Shown: positions 25,081 through 34,944 of the stretch, piece by piece
Layout: every line of letters starts with the position of its first letter
Numbering within the stretch: position 1 is the first letter of the stretch
DNA from: Ligula intestinalis
Lineage: Eukaryota; Platyhelminthes; Cestoda; Diphyllobothriidea; Diphyllobothriidae
Length of the DNA stretch: 64,000 bases
NCBI GenBank assembly: GCA_036362985.1
Contig: JAYGXS010000004.1
Location: 9,193,223-9,257,222 of the forward strand
Direction of reading: 5' to 3'
The notes under the pieces: generated by a model
Seen by the model: only the letters and a program-made list of their open reading frames with translations
Databases searched by the model: none
What the model was told of the DNA's origin: nothing
Program-made: the position numbers and the translations under genes

Positions 25081-25917
25081 GAAAACCGCGCATGTGTAGC
25101 GGACGAGTTCAACGGAAGTTTCGCGGTACGCCAAGTTCTGCCTCCAGCCTCATTGCCAGTTGGTTGAATAAGGACTTGACTTATTAACAGAGAACTTGCG
25201 ATAAATAGCTTCTCCTCCCACAAGTTATCAAACGTGCTTCATAGACGTCACAACCAACTACTAGTCAAGAAGTGAAACTTTGAGTCTATTCCGGAACAAA
25301 TTAGGCTGCAATCGCTCCCTCGTAATGCAGTCGTTATGTATATCCTACTTGTTTCGTGTTCAGAATTTGCTCATTGTTGCCTCTTTCATACGATATAGGC
25401 CCTTCGCGGTTTGGGCGATGTTTAGGTTACTCGCGGACAACCTGTGGTAACGTGGATCAATAAAGTCGCTAAATCCGTCATTGATTTTAACTACCTTTAT
25501 ATCTTCAAACGTATTTATGGAAAACATGCACAAAACTATTATTTATTGCACTTGTTTGGTAGCAAATTACGCCTTCTTTAAATTTTATATCTGAGGAAAA
25601 AGTGAAGTTCGATTTTAGGAAAAATTATAATAATCAGTTTTTGGCAAAAAAGCTTATGTAGGCCTACTCATATACACTTAGTTCAAGCATTTTGTCCTGC
25701 AAAAACTGTTGTTATAGAGTTTCGGGAGTGGGCGGGGGGATTTAAATACGGTAGGCACCGAGGGAAATTTTTAGAAGTGCAAAAAATGTAGTCGAAGTTG
25801 CTTTTTGCGGCTGCTGGGAGTAAGTTGTTCCGCATGCAAACTGAAGGTGTGCGCGGCGCTTCGCACAGCGGACTATACTTATCTAACTCCAGAACGTTAA
25901 GTTTGATCTCAGATAAG

Positions 25918-26899
25918 TTGAAGTAGACGTTTTCCTAACCACCATTTCTATTTTTTGGGAATTTCAAGAAACCTGTAGTTAGATAATCGGTTTTTTCGGC
26001 AATACGTTAATACAATAACAAATTCGGAAAATCTACAGATATATTCAACAGCAATTCTAAATACACTAAAATAAAATGCATTAAGCCATTATTAACATAC
26101 ATTCCACTGCGTATCTTATTCTTAACCCATAAAATCCCATAACTACTGTTTTTGTAGGAAAACATGCAGGTAGTAAACATTAATGTTTGGGCCTACGTAA
26201 GCAACTGTTGCTGAGTTTTTTTTACGATAGTGAGGTGTTCATTCATAATACATCGTATCCGTCATTCTTTTAAGGCTGCCTATACTGTATCAAGCATGCC
26301 CCATATATATTGCCATATTTTATGAGAATTATATGACTTCTTCCTCAAACTCTAGGCGAAAACGAACTTTTCCTTTAACAGGATGTACACAGTGCACAGT
26401 GCCTATACTGAAGTAGGTGACCCCTAACCACTATTTCAATTTTTCGGGAAACTCAAGAAACCTGCAATTTGCTACTCGGGTTCTTCCGCAATAAGTTAAA
26501 CAATAATACAGATTAGGGAAAATCTACAGATATAAATCAACAACACTACTAAATACAGTAAAATAAAAAATGCGTTTAGCATTTATTAAAGTATATTCCA
26601 GTGCGTGTCCTAATTCCCCACCCACAAAACCTATAACCACCGTTTTCATAGGAAAACATGCAGGTAGTGGGGATTAATGAGTGGGCCTACATAAGCTACT
26701 GTTGCCGAGTTTTTTTACGATAGTGAGGTGTTCATTCATAATGCATCGTATCCGTCATTCTTTTAAGGCTGCCTATACTGTATAACGCATGCCCCATATC
26801 TATTGCCATATTTTATGAGAATTATGTGACTTCATCCTCAAACTCTAGGCGAAAACGAACTTTTCCTTTAGCAGGATGTACACAGTGCGCAGTTTGTAT
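25918..26899. repeat. Tandem duplication of about 490 bp
   Basis: Unit 1 (25918-26403) and unit 2 (26408-26899) share long words such as TTTTTTACGATAGTGAGGTG, CATCGTATCCGTCATTCTTT and AGGCGAAAACGAACTTTTCC in the same order. Both are AT-rich and without an open frame. Nothing was recognised on either side (25081-25917 and 26900-27540). Confidence 0.8.
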
Positions 26900-27540
26900 A
26901 TCTTGAATTCGAGTGTAGCAGTCAGCAGGTTTCAAAATTATTTGGCAATTAGGAAACGTTTTAAAAACAAAAGATACCCTTTCTTTAAGTATAACATTTA
27001 AAGAAAACCAGTATCACAACCCGAGTCAATGCCGATTGCCAAAAGGGTATCAATATTTCGCATATTTCAGCAATTTGCACGAATTATGGCGCGTACTGTA
27101 CGTTCGCTTCCGGTATTAGAACCTCTCTGATTGCCATGTTTGGACAAAGAACGCTCGATAAGAATGTTATGAAGAAACGACCGGGAGCCTACACTCTAAT
27201 ATGTGTATTTAGGTATTTTAAGCTATTATTCTGGATCAGCTTCAATTTTTAGTACCATTGCCAACTATCATGCAAAGCTGTAAGCAAAAGGAACAGATAA
27301 TATTCCGAAGATACATTTTGGATTGCGGAAACCCCGTGGAACAATCTGGATAACTATTGTACTAGGCACATGCAAGCAAAATTCCCAAACGCGCGAGTAG
27401 GAGGAAGCGTAATTGAAAGGGGAGACACGACCGCTATAATAAGAGCCTAAGTAGCCTGACGCTTCGGATCCTCCCTCACCAAGGTCATTTGATTCTGCCA
27501 CTGAGGATGAATTCGCATGAGAATAGTTAACATTAGACTG

Positions 27541-27658
27541 TTATTATTATTATTTTACCGACAACAAAGACCAACATCAAGAAGCTTTTCGGTCTATGGG
27601 GGCCTCGTCAGGTGATGGCATGTCAACTCTAGTGTAGCAGCGGAAATTGCTGCCATGC
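27541..27658 (-). repeat. Inverted 3' half of hammerhead-bearing SINE
   Basis: The reverse complement reads GGCAGCAATTTCCGCTGCTA, then CTGACGAGGCC, CGAAAAGCTTCTTGATGTTGG and a TTGTCGGTAAAATAATAA tail. It matches the 3' body of the complete SINE at 27806-28046 without the tRNA-like head. The ribozyme core differs from the plus copy (CTGACGA, allowed at variable position 7) and has a weakened stem II. Confidence 0.75.
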
Positions 27659-27771
27659 CCACACAGGCCGAAAAGCTTCGTGATGTTGGTCCGTGTTGTC
27701 GGTAAAATAATAACACTGTTACTAATAGTTGGCGAGTAACATATACAATTGGGATTCCAATTACCTCGCTA
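27659..27771 (+). repeat. Truncated plus-strand copy of the SINE 3' end
   Basis: Starts inside hammerhead stem II (CCCACACAGGCCGAAAAGC) directly beside the inverted copy. It continues through GTTGTCGGTAAAATAATAA and TAATAGTTGGCGAGT. The same 3' sequence recurs after the full SINE at 27993-28044. Confidence 0.7.
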
Positions 27772-27805
27772 TAACATATATAGTCCCGATCAAAAACCGG
27801 CAACA

Positions 27806-28046
27806 CGGCGGACCCGTGGCTCAATCTTTAGAGCGTTCGCCTCTGGCCGGAGAGACGCGAGTTCGAAACTCGAGGGTGGCAGCAATTTCCGCTGCTACAC
27901 AAGAGTTGACCTACCATCATCTGATGAGGCCCACATAGGCCGAAAAGCTTCGTGATGTTGGTCTTTGTTGTCGGTAAAATAATAATATTATTGTTTCTAA
28001 TAGTTGGCGAGTGACATATACAATTGGGGTTCCCATTAGCTCGCTA
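27806..28046 (+). repeat. tRNA-derived SINE with hammerhead ribozyme core
   Basis: The 5' head is tRNA-like: A-box region GTGGCTCAATCTTTAGAGC and B box GAGTTCGAAACTC (27859-27871) with a pairing T-arm (CGAG/CTCG). A body with GCAGCAATTTCCGCTGCTAC follows, then the hammerhead core at 27911-27961, then a GGTAAAATAATAATATTATTG tail. A boxes, B boxes and AT-rich tails are standard for SINEs moved by LINE machinery. Hammerhead-bearing SINE-like repeats are known from schistosomes. No extended target-site duplication could be separated from the repeated 3' sequence. Confidence 0.75.
27911..27961 (+). ncRNA. Hammerhead ribozyme motif (minimal stem III)
   Basis: CTGATGA (27921-27927) is followed by stem II GGCC/GGCC closing a CACATA loop (27928-27941), then GAAA (27942-27945). 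Stem I pairs CTACCATCAT (27911-27920) with GTGATGTTGG (27952-27961): nine of ten positions pair, two as G-U. Stem III is only two A-U pairs with a GC loop (27945-27950). Self-cleavage would fall after the TTC triplet at 27951, which obeys the NUH rule. All core nucleotides are present. Such a short stem III usually needs dimerisation to cleave. Activity is inferred. Confidence 0.65.
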
Positions 28047-28049
28047 CTG

Positions 28050-29980
28050 AAGACAATGATAGAGGATGGGCACATCCTGAAAGAGATCGGAGTAGAATTA
28101 CCCTATAACAAACATTAGACTGACAAAGCTCTCATGCCAGCAAACGTGTCCCTCTCCTGTAGGCCAAATGCCAGACATTAAGTAGCTTCGTAACACTGCA
28201 TTTGTTGACTTAACAGCGACCTCAAATAAGTTAACATGAGTGGATGGTGAAAACTGCAACATTAACCACATCAATGTTATTCTTTGTTGCGGTTACTACT
28301 AATTGTTTTTAGTAACCAGATTTTATTCACCAATATTATTCAAGAGGCATGTCCCATTAAAATGGTCACGAGGAATTGGTGTTAGTCACAAGACCGTCAG
28401 TACTCACTTCGCATGAAGGGCCAACTATTTAGTTTCTATCCTACTTTATTAATGTATACACCATGTTAACCTTAAGAGTACAAAGCAACTAAATTTTCCT
28501 TTCTTATGACAGTACGTCGTAATACACAGTTATATCGCCGAATTGGCCGCACGAATGATAGTGCAATAAGCTTGAGACTGCATATGCTGAAGCTCAATCA
28601 CCACTTAAAAACGAGCATTTCATGATGCTGTTATAATTCCTCTAGAAGTACTTCACCTTGGTCGGAGAAACTAATGAACATATCAAGGAAATTGTAATTT
28701 AGATCTCCTTCTTATTGGCAAAACTGTTCATAACAAAGCTAGAGATGAATGCCTGCAAAAACAGCCGTCCATCTTATGACTCCGTTACGTCGTCAATACG
28801 AACCTGATTTAAAGTTCCTATAGCCTGCTCAACTCAAACTTCTAAGATGTAAATTTCTTGGGGAAGATCAAAGTGAGCAGTAACTGTCTTTCATAGATGT
28901 GCTAGTCTGGCGAAAAACCAAAAGCCAAGTTTAGAAAACGGTTTACATTATGGGGATGAACACCACACAGGTTCTGCGTCTTCACAGCAACTATCTGGTA
29001 GCTCACAAACAAAACTGTGTGCAACCACTCCCCAAAAACGACTCAAATCCCACAGCTGGAACCTGGAAGAAAAAAATAACACGAGATTCCCTTACCGACG
29101 TGACCAAGTTCTACGAGATGGCTATCGAAGGGAATTTTCAAATCGAAGCAGCCGTGTGACTACGCCGAAAATGGCACCGATTTGACATACTTCGCCATAC
29201 ATGGAAGACGATACAGCAGCGACCAATCGCATTTGTTGTCACCCTGTAGCACCCTCCACCTCTCATTTCATGCGACACATGCGCTCATAAAATTGCAGTT
29301 CTGTGCCTGCCTCTGCAACAGCCCCAACCCGTGCGAACGCTTGCCTCGTATGGCTGCCACTTAGCACGCACCTAGCACGACTGCTTCTACCGGTCTGGCC
29401 AATTAACTTTAAGGCTGATTCAAGCAAAGACCGCTCTGACCACTGTGATGATTGTCACGCTCAGACACTTCAAATGCCACCCCTCTTGGGAGTAGATGAA
29501 CGCTTCTTCGACAGTCAACTTCGTCTACCTATTCTTCACTACTTCTGTACAGAATACACGATTCCTTCCATCTGGTGCCTCACTTCTTATCTTCTCAGAT
29601 GGTATCAGGGCATACAGATCGTGGGGACTAGTTGCTTGTTGGAAGTGCAATTCGACCCATAGATGTCATGGAAATGCATGAGATAATTCAATGCCGGTGA
29701 AGAGTCACGCAAGTGAAACACGACTCGTGTCTAACCCGTCCTTGCATTTACACAGGCTAGAATGAAAGCATACCCGGATCGCATTGATATATACGATCAT
29801 AAGTGGTTTCCCAAACCTTGGACACGGGTCATTTGTTGAATTTAAAATTCGTAATTAAGGTGATTAATCACAATAATTGATATACAAATCGATAATTGAT
29901 TGAATTCTGGGTCTCAAATGAGATGTCAGTTTATTTTTTGGAGCAAATAAAAGGTGGAAATCCCGGTGGAGGGGGGGGGG
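28050..29980. other. Unassigned stretch
   Basis: No repeat matching another part of the window and no domain. The longest frame (29303-29662, 119 codons) carries no recognised motif. Confidence 0.4.
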
Positions 29981-30060
29981 TTTCTAGCTCAGTTGGCTAG
30001 AACGTTGGCGGTACTTTAGCAATCTTCTTGCTGACATTGGTTCAAATCGCACCGAAGCTG
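29981..30060 (+). repeat. tRNA-like SINE head
   Basis: TAGCTCAGTTGGCTAGAACG is a near-ideal D-arm/A box. GGTTCAAATCGC is a B box 56 bases downstream. The T-stem does not pair properly, so it is scored as a tRNA-derived repeat. A run of ten G precedes it. The following 1.2 kb (30061-31320) shows nothing recognisable. Confidence 0.55.
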
Positions 30061-31320
30061 CCGAATTATTCACCATTGGGTCAAATTGACCCTATCGGTG
30101 ACATAGGTAACTGGGGATTATCTCTCCAAGCGCCAGAACGAATATAGAACATTTGATAGAATTTATTTTAACTATAGCTATTGCGCTGATGGAACGCTAA
30201 AAAAATAATTCGTTCATTATTTCGAGCCTTCAACTTCGTGTTGGAGTTCATCCTCCGAAATACCAGCAGCAACAAAAAGGCGAAAAGGCAAGTCAATAGA
30301 TGAACACTGAAACAGATTTGGAAGTTACCGCGCATGGCTTTGTACACCCACGCAAAATCAATACATCAATTGCTTGAGCTGGCCGGCTGCCATTTATGAG
30401 TGCTCTAGTCAAGATGCCAAGACTATGCCTCTGCAGAGCACGATAATGACACCCAACTAGCGCATAGGGAACAGTTCCGAGTTGTGCGTACACTATTTTA
30501 GATTGAATGACACTGATACAGCATCATTACCCTTAGATATTTATACACCCCTTGCTTCTAACTAGAAGGCGTTTCCATGTTAGACCATCTTAAAACGTCC
30601 CTTGTGCTAGAAAAACAATCAAAGAGCACACGAAGGGCATGCCAATGACTTAACGGCTGGGTAACTGCCAGCTAGTGAAAACTATATGCCTTTACTTTTC
30701 AAATGTCTGTAGTCTCCCTTGTTGAAGACAATCGAAGCTACTCATCTCCTTAGGTTTGCACGATTATCATATGGAGCCATGATAGTAGTAGCGACACGAA
30801 CTTGTAGATCTTAGTCTGAATGCTTTTCTCTCTGGATAATATTTATTTGAACAGTCTCAGTATCGTAGCGTCTTCAAGAAGGCTGTCAGGTATTCAATGG
30901 TTTGAATGTTTATTCAACTCAAGATGAGTAACGAAGCCTTGAAGTACAAGAAAAAATTCCCACTATATGGCAACGTTTCCAGCTAGTTCGATTCTGGTTC
31001 TGCGTTCTAAAACGTCCATGATGCATGTGCGAAATACATTTGGTGTAACAAGTTGCTTTTTACCAACTGACATGGCGGACGATAAAGCACGGCACACTTA
31101 GTCAAGTAACCTAGTCAAACTAAACGGCGAGGAAATATGTCTTTGGGTATGTCCTTTAACAATTTTTAAGAGAAAGCAGTTCTAGAATTTGTAATTTGCA
31201 GGAAAAGAATGCAAAAATGCTCAGATGACTCATCGTCGGCTATCAGTCAAACCGGCTAATGAGATTTAAACACAAAAGTACCAGACTGTACTAAGTGAAT
31301 GAAATTACATAAAGGTACGA

Positions 31321-31981
31321 TGTTATTTCCGGCTGAACAAGTTTGAAATTCTCCACATCTCTTCTCCTATGTGGCTCCTGTCCGAACTACAAAATGATTG
31401 TTTACACTTTCGAAGGCTGTCCTCCTTCCCCCCGGAGTGCTGGCCGCCCATGACTCACTCTAATGCACATGACTGAATACTGCCCTCCCCCGGTCACGGC
31501 CCTTTGTTGACACTCACATTACGACCAGCTTGACGGTGGTGTCGACCCAGACGTCTGTTCCCCCCTTTTGACCCAGTGCCCGCGGCTGATCCGAGACCCA
31601 CTCGTCAAGTCACCCCACCACAACTGTCTGTCAAGTGCTTGCATCGCCCCTTTTGCCAACAAAACATTGTCTCTGTTCCCATCCGTTCCCCCCTCCCTTT
31701 GCCGACAAAGCATTGTCTCTGTTCGCGTCTGTCCACCCTCCCCACCCTTGGACTAGTGCATTCAGACCAATGGGAGCCCCAGAAACCGACTTCTGGGATC
31801 CTATAAAACCGGACACATACCCCTTTGACGGATTCCCCTTGCTCTTGACGTGGAATATCCATTGTTACGGTTTGTGTATTTATTTTGTACTATTTTCTGT
31901 TAATAGTACCGTACCACCTTGATAGTTGTTATCACTGGTTTGGCGTACGCGTGACTACTGGATACGGTCGAAGAAAGCAAA
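31321..31981 (+). repeat. 5' LTR of the BEL/Pao element
   Basis: The LTR is 661 bp and contains a TATA box (TATAAAA, 31802-31808). It also has a 46-bp tandem duplication (31653-31698 and 31699-31744, each starting TTGCC and including CATTGTCTCTGTTC). The TATA box places transcription start within the downstream part of the LTR. Confidence 0.8.
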
Positions 31982-31989
31982 GGAAGAAA

Positions 31990-32430
31990 CAGTACTTAAC
32001 ACGGATTGGCCGTGCTACCTGGGTATTTCGTCTGACAAACCAGTACTCAACCTCGATACGAATAATTGGCCTGACAAGCCAGTGTTCAACATGTGTCTCG
32101 CATTTGTCTGGATTTAAAGTACTTGACAGTACTTAAACACAGCTGCGAAACTGCTGGATCGATCGTGCTGAACAAGGAATCGCGCACCTGGCTGGATTGA
32201 CAGTACTCAACGGTACTTAAACGCAGGTGCAGAACTGACAGATCATCAGTACTTAACACGGATTGGCCGTGCTACCTGGGTATTTGGTCTGACAAACCAG
32301 TACTCAACATCGATACGAGTATCTGACCGGACAAGCCGGACAAGCAGGAGTCTCGCATTCGTCAGGATTGAAAGTATTTGACGGTGCTTAAACACAGATG
32401 CGGAATTGCCGGATCGATAGTGCTGAACAG
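31990..32430 (+). repeat. Repeated leader with AGTACT motifs
   Basis: Between the 5' LTR and the open frame, CAGTACTTAACACGGATTGG begins a unit at 31990 that recurs at 32247 (period 257, second unit shorter). Each unit holds several CAGTACTCAAC or AGTACTTAA words. It precedes the gag-like start, so it is an untranslated leader. Confidence 0.7.
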
Positions 32431-34200
32431 GATACAGAGTACGTTGGCCAGATCGGCCGTACTCAAGATCTGCAGCGTTGGTCGGATTGGCGAACCAAGG
32501 GAACAACACAGTTGGAAAAAATGCCCAAGGAAGAGGGAACAATCAAATTTGGTCAAGGAGCAGCCAAGTCCTCGAACCTCCACGGTGGCTCTGGTAAGTC
32601 AAGCTCTTGTAGCCTTTTTAGTTTTAAGAATAAGAAAACCTTAAAGGCCTTAAGAATTGCTCAGCTTCAAGCGAAATCTGATAGATGCAGAATAGAGATA
32701 GGTAGACGCGAAGCGAACGAACTTTTTACTATTTATTTCGAGCTCAAAGCGGAATTCACTAGATTAAATGCTAAGGGCCCGCAGTGGGATGTGGAGCTAC
32801 ATAGGCGCTTAGTGGCGATACATAGACAGGAAACTGATCTAGATAAACGCGAAGTGGAGTTAGATGAACATGAAGCGGACCTAGAACTTTTGATCCTTGA
32901 TGCCAAGAGTAAAACAAATCCCGTGAGCGCCAGAATGAAGGGCCTACGTGCGAATGTGGAGATGCCTCCGGTAGACGCGAATTTATATGGGTCAGGTGAC
33001 GGGGAACTGTCGTCTGCAGGTAATGACTTGCATGCAGACCCGACTTCGGACGGGGATTTCGGTTTCGAGTATGGGGACATTGGCAAAATGGATGAATTTC
33101 AGGAAAAGGGTCCACTGTATCATGTGAACATAGGCAAATCAGGATCGCTAGAGTTTGTTGGCGATGTTCCCGAGATTGTTTTTCATGCTCCCATGTTTTC
33201 GTCGCCTTCCCCTGCATTCGTTTCTAGTGAGCTACCTAGTATTTCTTTGACTTCGGCTCATTCTGCGCACGTGTGCATTGCTGACACTAAGTTGCGTTCG
33301 GGTCACGATTACTCCGCCGATTTGGACGGCAGTTATGATTTTGCCCTTCGTGAGGACTTACCTCTACCGACTGTTACGGGTTCTCAACTTTCATCCCATG
33401 TTCCCACTGGTGTATTGGCTGATCTTGAGCCAGTTGAAATTGAAAAGGCTTTAGCAGTTGAAGACTCAGCATTGTGCGTGGAACAATTCCCCACGAAATT
33501 GACATCTGCGTGGTCACACTTGAACGGACTAAGCAAGGACGGGCTCACCGATTGTGAGATCGGCACACCCATGGAAACTGCTATCGGGAAAGCTCTTTGG
33601 GTAAAGGATCAGCGCCTGAATAATGCAGGAAGACCGTTTGCCGTAGAAACATCGCTTGAATATGCATGTGACAGAATATTGCAGCACGCTGTCAATCATT
33701 GTCTTGCCAACAGGGCGAGTGATGGGACGGAGCACATTAAACCGTTGTACGACTCCGAGTTCTTGGACACTTTGGCAACGACCGAGACTCACTCGCTAGA
33801 GAATGCACGTGCACTGGCTATTACGCGTTCATCCTCTTTGCATAAAAGGGAGGCCAAGAATGCCGCACCGATCAGGTCACTTGTTAGACGCGATCGTTAT
33901 ATTGGTACCCCCTGGGACATGAGCAAGACCGTCCTAAGTCCACCTCCAGATTTTGGGAACACCCTCCAGTCTGCTCAGAAGCGTGACTTGTCTTGGTGTC
34001 AGGGAGCCAGTGCACAACAATCGTTGAATCAAGTCCAGGTTGAATGGGCTCGAATAAAACCACTTACATCGAAGAGTTTAGTGTGGAAGCGAGAGAACTG
34101 GGAGCTGCCTAACACTGACGATTTAAATAAGCAATATTACTTGAGCCTGAAGCAAGCACGTTATTTGGCAGGTGTCCTTTGGCGTCACTGGCCAAAATGA
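32398..34200 (+). CDS. BEL/Pao gag-like/integrase-end fusion, 600-codon open frame
   Basis: The frame is open from 32398. The likelier start is the in-frame Met at 32521 (MPKEEGTIKFGQ). Residues about 75-180 are charged and helical (TLKALRIAQLQAKSDRCRIE, RQETDLDKREVELDEHEADL), consistent with a Gag coiled coil. A long acidic and Ser-rich middle follows with no recognised motif. The last 40 residues, KQARYLAGVLWRHWPK, continue after the stop as YLPTLQRGTK. This is the end of the BEL/Pao integrase, usually near FWRRWLKEYLPTLQ. The stop at 34198-34200 replaces the Glu codon of that motif. Protease, RT and RNase H are absent, so an internal deletion has joined the two ends. A frame this long without stops is striking in a deleted copy. 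It could encode a Gag-derived protein, but no function is shown. Confidence 0.6.
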   Translation: MRNCRIDSAEQDTEYVGQIGRTQDLQRWSDWRTKGTTQLEKMPKEEGTIKFGQGAAKSSNLHGGSGKSSSCSLFSFKNKKTLKALRIAQLQAKSDRCRIEIGRREANELFTIYFELKAEFTRLNAKGPQWDVELHRRLVAIHRQETDLDKREVELDEHEADLELLILDAKSKTNPVSARMKGLRANVEMPPVDANLYGSGDGELSSAGNDLHADPTSDGDFGFEYGDIGKMDEFQEKGPLYHVNIGKSGSLEFVGDVPEIVFHAPMFSSPSPAFVSSELPSISLTSAHSAHVCIADTKLRSGHDYSADLDGSYDFALREDLPLPTVTGSQLSSHVPTGVLADLEPVEIEKALAVEDSALCVEQFPTKLTSAWSHLNGLSKDGLTDCEIGTPMETAIGKALWVKDQRLNNAGRPFAVETSLEYACDRILQHAVNHCLANRASDGTEHIKPLYDSEFLDTLATTETHSLENARALAITRSSSLHKREAKNAAPIRSLVRRDRYIGTPWDMSKTVLSPPPDFGNTLQSAQKRDLSWCQGASAQQSLNQVQVEWARIKPLTSKSLVWKRENWELPNTDDLNKQYYLSLKQARYLAGVLWRHWPK

Positions 34201-34203
34201 TAC

Positions 34204-34592
34204 CTTCCTACATTACAACGCGGTACTAAGGGGTTTCGAGCGTCTCGATAACCGAAAGTACGCGATGTGAGTTATTGGAAGACGCTGTTATGGCGATAGA
34301 GAGAGAGGAGGGAAAAAGACAGAGTGAAAGTGAAAGAGAGATTGAGAGATAGTGTGAGAGAATAAGATAGGGGGATTAACTTGAGAACGGCGGGCGGCGC
34401 TATGAAGACATATGGGCGTAAGATTTGTTTACTAGAGGGTAGACAATAAACAGGGAAGTAGGGGACGTGGTGCTAGTGTCACGAGCAGATACAAACTATT
34501 TCCACTAGCGACTAGTTATGTCCTTTGCATGAGCTGAGTGTAGGTGAATTAACAGAGCCGACGTGGACGGTACGTGGAGAATTGGCGGGCGG
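34204..34592 (+). other. BEL/Pao 3' internal region with GA-rich tract
   Basis: Contains the integrase tail remnant, a GAGA-rich simple sequence (34300-34370) and a purine-rich GGCGGGCGG just before the 3' LTR that may be the polypurine tract. Confidence 0.5.
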
Positions 34593-34938
34593 TGTTATTT
34601 CCGGCTGAACAAGTTTGAAATTCTCCACATCTCTTCTCCTATGGGGCTCCTGTCCGAACTACAAAATGATTGTTTACACTTTCGAAGGCTGNNNNNNNNN
34701 NCCCTTGGACTAGTGCATTCAGACCAATGGGAGCCCCAGAAACCGACTCCTGGGATCGTATAAAACCGGACATATACCCCTTTGACGGATTCCCCTTGCT
34801 CTTGACGTGGAATATCCATTGTTAAGGTTTGTGTATTCATTTTGTACTATTTTCTGTTAATAGTACCGTACCACCTTGATAGTTGTTAGCACTGGTTTGG
34901 CGTACGCGTGACTACTGGATACGGTCGAAGAAAGCAAA
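34593..34938 (+). repeat. 3' LTR of the BEL/Pao element (gapped)
   Basis: Matches the 5' LTR over both outer parts. About 330 bp of the middle is replaced by the N run at 34692-34701, so the true length is probably near 661 bp. Confidence 0.85.
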
Positions 34939-34944
34939 GTACGA

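Larger units (their letters stand above)
31321..34938 (+). mobile_element. BEL/Pao LTR retrotransposon, internally deleted
   Basis: A 5' LTR (31321-31981) and 3' LTR (34593-34938, shortened by a 10-N gap) share both ends: TGTTATTTCCGGCTGAAC at the start and GGTCGAAGAAAGCAAA at the finish. GTACGA flanks the element on both sides (31315-31320 and 34939-34944), a plausible 6-bp target duplication. At 3.6 kb it is much shorter than a complete BEL/Pao element. It retains a gag-like N-terminus and the integrase C-terminus but no protease, RT or RNase H. BEL/Pao elements are known in schistosomes. Confidence 0.8.

Noticed and set aside
31519..31862. Overlapping open frames on both strands.
   Set aside because: They lie in the LTR and its 46-bp tandem repeat; no domain or conservation argument.
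32771..33217. Long minus-strand open frames (117-148 codons) opposite the BEL/Pao gag-like frame.
   Set aside because: They lie within the 600-codon plus-strand frame and have no domain; shadow frames.
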